64,000 bases of DNA from positions 1 through 64,000 of the forward strand of contig CAMCXS010000008.1 of assembly GCA_945883495.1 (NCBI GenBank). Reading direction: 5' to 3'. Below the pieces are notes generated by a model, which did not search any database, had not been told where the DNA came from, and worked only from the letters and a program-made list of their open reading frames with translations. The position numbers were made by a program, and so were the translations under genes. Origin of the DNA: Akkermansia muciniphila (lineage in GTDB: Bacteria; Verrucomicrobiota; Verrucomicrobiia; Verrucomicrobiales; DEV007). Positions 48,701-60,700 of this stretch are shown in pieces (the stretch's first letter is position 1; every line of letters begins with the position of its first letter).

Positions 48701-51700
48701 CAACACGGTGACGGTGGTCAAGGCCGCATTGAACACGTTGATCGCCCGGAATTGCTGGTTCTCCAGCATCCGGACCGTGGCCGTCCCCGCGGCATCGATG
48801 TCCGTGCCCACCACGAGACTGCCCTGGAAGGCAAAAGCCCCACCCGTCTTGGCGAGATTGAGGGTCCCGTTGATCACGCGGACTTCGCCAGTGATCAGGT
48901 TCGTTTGGTCGCCGCTGAGAGTCAATTCGCCGCTGCCGACCTTGATGAAGCGAGCGGCCGAGGACAAACCTTGAGCGACCACTCCACTGAGATTCAGGGT
49001 GGAGCCAGCATCGACGCCGAAGAGGTTGTTTCCGCCCGTCAGCTCGATGTTCCCCGACCAAGTGTTATTGCCGCCGATGCTCCGCAGCGCCCCGAGCCCC
49101 GTGCTGTCAACGCCGTCGCCGAACCCGACCCCACCCTCGCGAACCGCAAGGGCATTGGCCAAGTTGACTCCGTCCTTCAAGTGCAACGAGGCGCCCGCCT
49201 GGACTTGGACCGTGCCCGTCGCCGCGTTGCCGAGAGCGGTGTTGTGGGCGGCGACGAGGACGCCTTGCCGCACGTCGGTCAGACCGCCGTAGGTATTGGC
49301 ACCGCTGAAGGTGACCGTCCCAGAGCCCAGCTTGGTCACGCTGCCGGCCCCAGAGATCACTGCCGAAACTTCAGTCACGCCAGCGCCGTCAAAGGTCAGC
49401 GCGGAGGTTCCCACAAAGTTCGTGGTTCCCACGAGCGCCCCCGTATCGATGATGCCCGTCAAGTTGAGGACGGCACCAGCGTTGGCGTTCATCACGGTCA
49501 GACCGTTTACCAGAGTAAGTCCCAGAGCCACCGTGTTGGTCCCGGTGACGTGATTGGAGGTCAGGCCCCCAGAAAGCTCGATCGCATTCCCATTCAGCGT
49601 AATTCCAGCACCGCTCAAAACGATCGTATTGAAGCGGGTTCCAGCCGCGAGGTCGTTGTTTGCGGTGATGTTGGTTCCGGTGAAGATCAGATCGCTGCCT
49701 TCAGTCGGCACCACGCCACCGGCCCAGTTCAGCGGATCCGACCAGTTTGCGCTGGCGCCACCGCCGACCCATGTGAAGCCAATTTGCTTCGAGTCCTCAT
49801 CATCAGTCAGCACCATCGTAGCGCTGATTGGGCTGAAGTGCACCCGGGAATCCCCCGTGCGGGAGCTCAACGTGAGCGTCACGGTCTCGTTCCCCTCGAG
49901 TTCGGTATCGTTGACCGGAGAGATGACGATGGGAGCGGTGAGTGCTCCGGCCGGGACGGTAACGGTTCCCGTCAAGGCGGCATAGTCACTCCCTGAGGCA
50001 CTGCCGCTCAACGTATAGGTAAAGACCGTCGGGATGGTGACCGGATTGCTCAAGCGCACCAAGAAGACACCGTTGCCCGCCGGCTCTGAAGCACCAGAGA
50101 CCACTTCGAGAGTCACCGTGGACTCGTCGTTGTCCAGGATCAACGCTTCCGCTTGGCTGGTCCCGCCCAGCGAAATTTGAGGATCACCCGACACCCCGGT
50201 CAGCGTCATCCGCACCGACTCCGATGGCTCCAGGAGCGGATCATCCAAAACGGGCACCTCCACCGTCGCTGCGGTGGCTCCCGCGGTGATCGTAACCACC
50301 CCCGTCAGGGCGGTGTAGTCCACGGTGCCGATGGCGGATCCATCGAGGCGATAGCTCACGATGGTGTCCGTGGAACTCTTCGCACTCAGCTTCACGGTGA
50401 AGACAGGGTTGATGCCGGGCTCCGCCCCATTGCTTGCCTCAACTCTGACGGTCGCGGTGTCGATGTCCGTGATGGTCAGCGTCCCCGTGCTGTTTGCGGA
50501 ATCAACCCGGATGTCTCGCCCGGAGAGGGGCGGCACCACATCGAGCAATTCAATCACGACCGTCTCGTCGCCCTCCACCTCGTCTTCATCGAGGACACTG
50601 ACCGCGATCGTCGCCGTGGTCTGGCCCGTTGGGATCATGACCGACCGCGGAATCACCGCAAAATCGGTTCCTTCGATGGCGCTGCTGCTATCCTTGACGC
50701 GATAGGTCACCCAAACCGGCGTATCCGTCGCCTTGGTCATGGTAACCGTGAAGGACACGACACCAGCGGACTCCGGAACCGTTGAGGGAATGGGCGCTGA
50801 AATCCGGACCAAGGCCTCGTCGTTGTCCGTGATCGTCGTGGTGGCCTCCGAGAAGACCGGATCGATCGTGATGCGGCCGTCCCGTCCGCCAAGCAGCCCA
50901 GCCGGAGACGTGGTCACGCCGTCCAGCTTCACGACGAGGCTCTCCGGACGCTCCACCAAGTCGTCATCATTGATCGTGATTTCAATCGTCGCGCTCGAAG
51001 TCCCCTGGGCGATCAGCACGGACCCAGTCGGCGCCAAATAATCGCCCGGCGCTGCCGCCGTTGCGGAGGTCGGCAAACTGTAAAGAACCCAAATCGGGAT
51101 ATCCGTCGCCCGCGTCAGATTGACCGTGAAGGCAACCGTTCCCGCGGATTCCGATACCGATGGGACCACGGAAATGCTGACGGCGGAAGAATCATCGTCG
51201 CGGATCGTCCCCGTGGCGGTGTCGCTGATACTGATCGATCCCGCCAAGTCATTGATGCCTTGGCTCACCGATGCCATCGACACGGTGAACGTCTCATTAT
51301 CCTCCACCAAGGTATCCTGGGTGGTGCTCACGGTGAATGTCCGCGTTTCTCCCACGGTGCCATCGAAGTGGATCAATTGGGAAGCCACCATCGTGAAGTC
51401 GTTGGCGGACGCCGTATCGACCATGGCGGCCAGAGCCGCGGCCACGTCCACGGTGAATCCACCCTGAACCGCTTTGCCCAGAGTCAGCGTGAAGGTAAGT
51501 TGGTTCCCCTCGTCCCCAGAAACGTCAGCGATGGAAATCTGGGTGAAGTCGTCGTTGGTGATTGTGCCCTCGGCGGTATCGCTGGCGTCGACCAGTGGAG
51601 TGCTCGCGCCGGACATCACAACGGTGAACTTCTCGGCTAGTTCCACGATCTGATCATTGACGATTTGCACCGCAAACGTCTGGATCTCATTGGCAGTCCC

Positions 51701-54700
51701 CACAAAATTGAGCACCGTCGAGAAATCCTGGTAATCGACTCCCCCTCCCGTGGCCGTGCCGGACTGGGTGGAAACCGTCAGCGAGAAACCATTGGTGACC
51801 GCGCGGTCCACCCTGGCCGTGAAGATGAGCTGCGTCCCGTCCTCGCTCACCGTGGCATCCCCAATGGTGACCACGGCAACATCGTCATCCACGAGATTCA
51901 TGGTGGCCACGGACTGGCTGCCGAGGAACAACGTGGGATCCGCGGGAGCTGGCTCCTGCAAGGTCACCACCACTGTCTCAAAGCCCTCCAGATCGTTATC
52001 CTGAACGGCTTGGAAGGAGATCGTCGCCGAGGTGGAGCCAGCGGTGATTGTGACACGCCCAGAGCCTAAATTGTGATCGTCTGGGTTAGCGGCCGTTCCG
52101 CTGACGACGTAGTCAATCACCGTGTCCGTGGCTCGCGCCCTGTTCAACCGGACCGTGAACACACCCGTGGCGCCTGCTTCCGAGGCCGCGGTCGTGCTTT
52201 CGACGGTCACGGCGGAATCATTGTCTTCAATCGTCAACGTGGCCGCCGCACCTGGAACCACGGAGATTCCCGGATTCCCCACTACAGATAGGTCAGTAAT
52301 CTGAATGGTCTCGTTCTCCTCGACCAAGGCATCATCATTGATGAGCACGTCGATATTCACCGAGGTAGCGCCTGCGGCGATCGTCACCACTCCGGTCAAG
52401 GGGGTGTAATCCCCAGCCCCCGCGCTACCGCCTACGGTGTAATTCACCACTGTGGCCGCCGAACTCTCTTGGGAGAGAGTGATCACAAACCGTCCATTCG
52501 GTCCTCCCTCCCGTCCGTCAACGGCGGAGATGTTCACGGTGGCGGTATCGTTATCCGAGATCGTCACCGTGGCCTCCTTCTGATCCCCATCAATGGCGAT
52601 ATCGCGGCCATCCAGCGCCGTGGTGATGCTATTCAAGGTGATCATCACGGTCTCGCTGCCCTCGACGATGGAATCACCGATCAGCGTGATCGGAATCTGC
52701 GCCGTGGTTTGATTGGCCAAGATCGTAACCACCCCGCTAATGAGCTGGTAGTCCGTTCCATTTGCCGCGGTCCCGGCGATGGAGTAGCTAACCAAGAGAT
52801 CAATGTCGCTCGCCTTGGTCATCGTGACCGTGAAGGCTCCGTTCGTACCCGCCTCGTGGGCGTCCTCAGCGGAAATGCGAATCCGGGCAGTATCGTTGTC
52901 GGTGATCGTCAGAGTCGCCTCGTCGTTGGCCCCAATCACGCTCCCCAAGGCTCCGGAGACCCCAGTCAGCTTCACCCGGACCGTCTCCGCGGGTTCGACG
53001 AGGTCGTCGTCCGTGGTGGCGATGTTGATCGTGACGCTGGTCTGACCAGCCAGAATCGTGGCGGAAGTCAGCAACCCGGAATAATCGGAAGCTCCAGCCG
53101 TTCCGTCCACCTCGTAGGTCACCACCGTGTTGCTGGCGCTGGCCTGTGCGAGCGTGATCGTGAATTGAGCGGATCCTCCTTCCGTGCGGCTGGCCGTGCC
53201 TGAAATTTGCACCGCGTTGCGAAGGAGCACGACATCATTGCCGTCCCCACCCGCATAACTGATCGCATAGCGATCGCCATTCACGAACACGATGGATCCC
53301 TCGGGCAACGCCGCGAAGGTGCCCGATACCGCGTCTGAATCGTCGTTGCTGATCAGGATGATCTGGCCCACCGCGTCCACCAACGTGCTTCCTGTGGTAT
53401 CCAGGGTGGCTCCGTTCAGGTTGACCGTCCCCACGACCACGTTTTGGTCGTGTTGAGTGAGCACGTTGAGACCATTGATCTGCACGGCAAAGGCGCTTCC
53501 CGAACCAAAATGGAGATTGCCCGTGCTGAGAGTCTCGGTAGCGCCGGGATTCCCCGGAGAAAGGGTGGCGTTATCATTGAGGACCACATCCCCAGTCACA
53601 TTGCCCGTGCCGCCCAAGACAGCCGTGTTGTTGACGACCACACTTCCGCTTCCCGTTCCGGAACCGGTGGTGTTGTTCACCAACAACGTGCCCGCGTTCA
53701 CCGTGGTGCCGCCAAAATAACTGCCTGGGCCACGCAACGTCAGCCTGCCCGTGCCGTTCATCAGGATCGCGTCCTGACCACCCGTAGTGACCGTGAACAG
53801 CCCGTTAAGCGCTGGCGCCGAAGGATTCAGGTCGACAAATGCGCCACCCGAAGGACGGCGGAATTCAACGTCTGGAATCGCGCCTCCACCGGATCCATCG
53901 CGGAAGGCGATCGCCATGCGATACGATTCCCCAGAAACCAAGCCTGGGGCGCTGAAGGGGCCAAACGGCTGGCCCGCCGAAGCGCGGAGGCCGAACAACT
54001 CGGCAAGCTCGAACGTGCCACTTTGATCAACGTCGATCCAAAGAGAAACTTCATCATCAATGCCCAGGCGCCCGCCCGCCGTGGGGGTGGCGACCGTACC
54101 GGATGTCGCCGTCAGCGCCGGCACATCCGTATTCGCCAGAGCCCCCTGGAAGGTGATCGTGAAGGGCCCCCCAACGTTGCCGGTGACGCTGACGTTGCCC
54201 GAACCGACGGTCGAAAGCCCCGTCAACGCCGTTTGGATATCGCCCGCCGTGGCGGTAGCTGCGGTAATGTTGCCGGTGGCCACCCCATTGAAGGACAGCG
54301 TGTAGGTGCCGGTGGCACCGGTGAGGGTCTGCACCTCACTGACGCCGCCGTTGGTGCGGAACTGCCAGACGCCCGATTCGTCCGGAGTGAAGTTGGTCAC
54401 CCAGACTGCCGTATAATCGCTGGTCAATCCGTTGATGTCGAATCCAGCCGCTGTGACCAAGGTTGCGTCGGTCGGGAAATTGATGTGTGAGGTCAGCAGA
54501 CCACGCGCATTGGCCGGGGTGGCCAGGACGCGATTGATGTCCCCGTTCACGCTGGCGATCGTGAGGTCGTAATACCAAGCCTCAAACCCGTTGAGAGTGC
54601 TGGCGGCGGAGGCATTGCCGGTCACCGCTCCATTGAGCGTCAGGTCACCAGCACCGGCCACTTCAAGGGTCGAGTTGCGCAATGCGACGCTTCCGCCCAG

Positions 54701-57700
54701 CGTCAATGCGCCGTCGATCACGTTGACCAATGCTCCGCCGGAGCGAGCGCCGGCGAAGGCGAGAATATTGCCGCCGAAGGTGTTCATCCCCCGGTTTTGA
54801 ATGACGCCGTTCCGTTCAAACCCGGCGCCGGAGACGGCCAGCAATTCCGCTGACCCTACGTTGACCCCGCCGGTGAAGACGATCGATGCCCCTTCCGCGA
54901 CCAGTGTGGCCCCGCTGCCGCCGGCACCGAGGGCACCGCTGGCGCCCGCGATGAGCCTTCCATCCAGGACAGACGTGGTTCCGGCCTGGGAGTTCGCGTT
55001 GTTCGCGAGCAGGACAGTTCCTTGGCCAAGCTTGCGCAGCCCGCCGTTGTTGAGCGCCGCCCGGACATCGAGTTCATAATCCATGGCGCCGGACCGGCGG
55101 ATGGTGAAGTTCCGGTCGACCCCCGCCAGTCCAATTGTGCCCTGGAGGGTGGCGGCACTCGACAGGCTGGTGGTGCCCGCCATGACGGTGACGTTGACGC
55201 TGTTGATCGCGAAGTTCGCGCCGCTGGTGCGGAAGTCACCGGACGAGGTGGGCCCGACCACCAGCGTGACCACGTTGTTGATGCCATCGCTGTTGCCCGC
55301 CAGGTCAAACAGGCCGGAGCTGTTGATAGTGAGAGTCACATCGCCCACTTGCGCGTTACCGGAACCCGCCGCGTAGCGCACGACGTCCACGTCATCCCCG
55401 CCGATGCCATCGCCGACAATCATGGCTCCGCGTATGGAGACCGCAGTTCCCTGCTTGTTGAGCAAAAGGGTCCCCTCGTTGACATAGGTGGTGCCGCCGT
55501 AGCCGTTGGAGGTCGTTCCTCCGAACTCCAATGTACCCGCTCCCGTCTTGATCAGGTTGTGGCTGGCGATCTGCTGGAAGATCCCGCCGTTCACCGTCAG
55601 TTTGCCAGTCTCGACCCCCACTGAGAGGTTGGCGCCGGTGGTGCCTCCAGCGAGGACCACGGAGCCCGCCCAGGTGTTCTCACCGCTCACGCTGCGTAGT
55701 GCACCGGTTCCGAGGGGAGTTGCGATTAGCGGAGATACCCCGCCATTGAGAATTCCATTCCCGTTCAGGAAGAGCGTCTCGTTGGTGATCGTCACATCGT
55801 TCGCGATCTCCAGCGCCGCGCCAGCGGTCACGGTCGTGCCTCCCACACCTTGGGTGGGGGTGGCAAAGACGATCGTCGTCGTGGTGGAGGTCAATTGCTC
55901 GACGTTCGCGTTCGCCAAGGCGCCTTGGAACGTGACCGTGAAGGGCCCGCCCACGGCGCCGGTGACCGACACGTTGCCAACACCGACCACCGCCTCAAGC
56001 GCCGCCTGCACCGCGGCTCCGTCCGCCGTGCTTCCGGTGATGTTCCCGGTGGCGATCCCGCCAAAGCTCAGGGTAAACGTCCCAGTCGGGATCGTCGCGA
56101 TGGTCTGCACCTCGTTGGTGCCCGCTCCGGAGCCGAACGCATTGTTGCTCGCGGCGCGCAACACCCCAACGCTCACCGTGGTGACGCCATTGTAGGTATT
56201 GTTCGCTCCCGAAAGCGTCATCCGGCCCACGCCAGCCTTGGTCAGGTTGGCATTGGTTGCTCCCACCACGTTGGCGGAAACGAGGAGTTCGGACTCACCC
56301 GGGCCATCGCTGACCGTGAAGGTCACAGCCTGCCCAGCGGCTTGACCGTTCAACGTCAGAGATCCCGTGCCGCTGATGACCGCCGCCGGGGCCGTGGCCG
56401 AAGAAACCCCCGGTCTGACGTTGACGAGGATGTTCGTGGCATTGGCCAGCGTAGTGGAACCGAGGAGCGTAAGGTTGCCCGCCCCAATCGCCACTTCGCC
56501 ACTGCTGGTTTCTCCGACCACCAAGGTGATGGCATTGGTCGCCGCTCCGTAGGGCCCGAAGGTTTCGGCTTGCCCGTTGAGGTCGAACCGGCCATCGGCG
56601 TTGACCGTGATGACCTGAGTATCCGCGATTTGGTTGCTCTGGATGAGGCGCAACTGAGCCGAGCCCGAGTTCCCCACGTTGTCGCCGATCTGCACCGGCG
56701 CGTTGATGCCCAGCACGCCGGTCTTATTCAACTCAAAGGTACCGTCGAGAATGAGATAGCCGCTAGTGATCGTGTTCGCGCCGGTCCCGCTGGAACGGAT
56801 CGTTCCCGCGCCCGTCTTGTAGAACGTCCGGTTGTTGGCGGCTGTCGGGGTCGCGTCATTTTCCAATCCCGTAAAGGCACCCGTCAAGTTCAGGCTGCCC
56901 GCATCGGAGCCGAAGTAGATGGTGGTGGCGTTGGTGCCATCGGTGACGTTCCGCAAACGGACCTGATCAATCGCGGAAGGAGCGACGACGCTGTTGTTTC
57001 CGCCCAAGTTCCGGACCACCCCGGTGTGGACGGAGTCGACGGAGGAACGGTTGAGGAAGCCGCGGGTGATCCCGTTGTCCACACCAGCGACGTCCAAAAC
57101 GAAGTTGGTGAGCGTGACCGGACCGTTCACCGTGGTGCCATCGATCTCCAGGACGGCGCCCAGATCGCCCCGGATGCCGATGGAAGCACTCGAAGAGGCG
57201 ATGCCCAGGGCGGTGTTCCGGGTGACCCGCAAAACACCTCCATTGATGCGAATGCCATCACTGCCGGTGACGGTGGATGCTGCGGCGGCGTTCCGGGTAT
57301 CGAAGCTGTTATTCCCCGAAAGGATGAGCGTTCCAATCCCGGACTTCCCAAATACGAAGTTGTCATTGCCTCCGCCGATGTTTCCGCTGAATTGCGCGAA
57401 CACCAGGGTGTCCTGAACTTGGAAGAAATGAGCCTCGGGGCTCGATGCCGTGTTTTTGAGGGTTCCAGTTCCGCTTAGCTCGATTCCAAACGTTCCGCCG
57501 AAGTCGCGGCGGCCGCCCAGCGTGATCACGTTGTCCGCGGCGTTGGTGTGATTCCAGGTGTTGGCAATAGCATTGGCGCCCCTGAGAACGGCTCCCTCGG
57601 CGCGCAAGGTGCTGCTGGCGGTGCTGAAGGTAAGCGTGCCGGTGCCCAGTGAGTCTTTGGTGCCCAGGGCGAGAACGCCGCCTTGGAGGGTGGTGCCGCC

Positions 57701-60700
57701 GGTGTAAGTATTCGCTCGCTTGAGCACCAGGGTGCCCTGGGTATTGGCCTTGGTGATGCCGAATCCGGTGCCGCTGATCGTCGCGTCGATGGTCAAGTCG
57801 TTGACCGAATTGCCCACGTTGACGGTAATGGTGCGGCTGGCTCCCAAACTCAGGTTGCCGCTGATCACGGCGGCCGATCCCGCGTTATATGTGATATTCC
57901 CATTCAGAGTCAGCGTTCCATCTCCCGAAGCGATGAGACCACCGGTCATGGTGATGGCACCAACGGTGTCGTTCTTGCCGTTCAGGTTGAGGCTCGCGCC
58001 GTGATTGACCACCACGGCGACGGAGTTACCGATCTGATCCGTGCCCGCCGTGGATGCGTAGACCACATTCGCGGTACCGCCCAGCCGACCCACGGTGAGA
58101 GTTCCGGTTACGGCGTTGAAGGCTCCTGACTTGTTCAAACGCAACGTGCCCTCGCCTACGTTCACGGCGCCCCCTCCGGAGTTCGCCGCCGTGCCGCCCA
58201 ATTCGAGCGTTCCCCCGCCGGTCTTCGTGAAGGCTCCGCTGGTAGACACCGTGGCGTTCCACGTCAGGGTTCGAGCACTCTCGACAAAGATTGAGGTTCC
58301 CGCGGCCACGTTCCCGATGCCGATCGCGGTGGCCCCCGTGCCGATGGTCACGTCTCCGTTCACCACGCGCAGAGCACCGCGGAAACCGTTATCGATGCCT
58401 TGTCCATTCAGCGTGAAGACCTCGTCTCCGAAATTCAACGGCCCGGAGGTCGCGTCGATCTCGAGTCCCGCCAGATTGTTTACGATCGTGCCAGCGGCGC
58501 CGCCAGTAGACCCCAAGGACGCGGCGTTGTTCACCTCAACCAAGCCATTGGCGACCGTGAACGTCGAGCTGAAGCTGTTCGCTCCCGTGAGACGCAGCGT
58601 GCCCTTGCCTTCCTTGCGCAAGGCTCCTGAACCCGAGACGATTCCAGAAACGGCCAAACGTGCGGCCGAATCCACGAGAAGGAAGGCTTCGGCCGTTCCG
58701 AAGGCCAGGTTCGCCTCGATGCTGTTGTTCCCACCGAAGTTACCCACCAACCCACTGGTGACGGTGAGGTTCTGCCCCGCGCCGTTCACGGAGATTCCGT
58801 CACCGAGAATCATCAAGCCATTCACCACCTTGGCCCCGGTCAACGTCACCGAGCCCTTGAGCTTCACGTTCTGGTTGGCGGCCACCGCCGCGAAGGAGAC
58901 GTCGTCGGTCACGACAACGGAGCCGGCCACTTCAAAGCCGTTCGTTCCATGCTGGATGAAATCCAACTCGCTGCTGTCAGCTTGATCCAACGTCGCCCAA
59001 GTCAGGCTTCCATTCGACAAGCCAGGAATGGTTCCCCCAAACCGCACTTGGTGGTTCAGCGTGCCGAGATTCACCGCGCCCTCCGCGACCACGGACAGAG
59101 TCGCCCCCGCATTCCGCACCAATCCGGTCAGAGCGGTGCTGGCCAAGGTCAGACTACCTCCGTTGTGCACGGAGCGGATCACCGAAGCCCCGCCGCCGAG
59201 GGTCCCAGTGGCTGGGCTGATCGTCAACGATAGGATGGACTCCGCGACCGTGAGCGAGCTGTGGCCGATGTGCTCCAGGTGACCACCCGCCAGGGTGATG
59301 CCGAAATTTCCGATCCGGCCAGCGCCGTCCGGAGCTACCCCTAGGCTATTGTCCAGCACCAAGGAGGCCCCCACGTTCACCACGATGGCCGTGGACTGAG
59401 CGATGTCGCCATCCCCACGCAGCACCAAGCTGCCTCCGAGGCTCGTCGTCCCCTCAACGAAGAAGCCGGTATCGACCGTCGTCGTGCCCGAATAGCTGTT
59501 GTTCGCCGTCAACACCAAAGTTCCGTGACCGGCCTTGGTCAGACCTCCTGTACCCGTGATCGCTGCCTCGATGACAAGGTCATCCGCGGCGCCGGGGCGG
59601 AGGGAGTTCTCCACCGTGATCGTCCGGGTCGTGCTTCCCAATGCGAGCGTTGTCCCGGTGATCCGGGCTGCGGGAGAGGCATTGTCGCTGGCTCCAACGT
59701 TGACCAAGGAGATACCAGTAAAGCTCAGACCGGTGAGGCTCGTCTGCGTGGCGATATTCCGTCCGCGATGCAGGGTGAGCGCGCCGACCGTGTCGGTGAA
59801 GGCACTCGTGTCCGCTCTCCCGGAAGCCGAGAAGATAATCGCGACCGTGTCGCCGACTTGGTTGTTCGCCAACCACCGGAGCGTTTCCGTACCCGTGCCC
59901 CCAACGCCATCACCGACCACCACGGTGCCAGCAAGAGCGTTGTTTGCGGATTTGTTCAATTCCAGCGTGCCGCCGACGATGGTAGTCTGACCGGTGATCA
60001 AGTTGCCGTCTGCACCGGCGTATTGCACCGTGCCCGCGCCCGACTTGAACACGGTATTGCCCTGAACCGCGATCGCCGTCGTCGCCGCGTTGGAACCGGC
60101 GATCTGTCCAGAGATCGTCAGCGAACCCGCATCGGAGCCGATCCAGAACTCGCGCACCGTTCCATCGGTAGCGCCCGTCGCGGTGGTCCGCAGATCGACG
60201 GCTCCCGCGCCGATTCCCGTTCCCGCGTTGGTCCAGGTGTTGGTTCCCGAGAGGTTGCGAATGGCGCCAAAGTTCATGCCCTTGAAGCCATAGGCGGATC
60301 CGTCCGAACGGAGGCGGAGGATCTTGCCGGAAATCGCAAGGTTGCCGCCGGAGCCATCGAGCTCCAGGACGCCGCCGCGGGTCACTTCGACCAACGCGCC
60401 AGTGCCCGTCCCCAAGGCAGTGTTGCTCGTGCGAATCCGCAACAGACCGTTCGCGTCCACGAGGGTGCCGCCGGTGAAGGTGTTGTTCCCCGACACCACG
60501 ACGGCCTCGTTCCCGCCCCCGACGCGAAGCCGGTGAGTGGCCCCACTGCCGTTGGAAATCACTCCATTCACCAACATGGGTGAACCGAAGACGTTGTTAA
60601 CGAAGATCAGATCACGGGTTGCACTGTCATTGCTGAGGCTGATGGCCCCGTTCAGAGTGAGCGACGCATTCGGCTGCACGCCAGAGATGATTTGGCGGTT

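Larger units (their letters stand above)
34925..49775 (-). repeat. PATR block 2 (about 4,950 residues)
   Basis: It opens with a passenger-type start WVGGGASANWSDPLNWAGG (about 49,710-49,770) and ends with a closing module DTTGST...GNDVVLTRN (about 34,920-35,110). In between are dozens of beta-strand repeats. Three copies of the EVQ module interrupt it. From about 44,870 downwards it is co-linear with PATR block 1. Confidence 0.88.
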
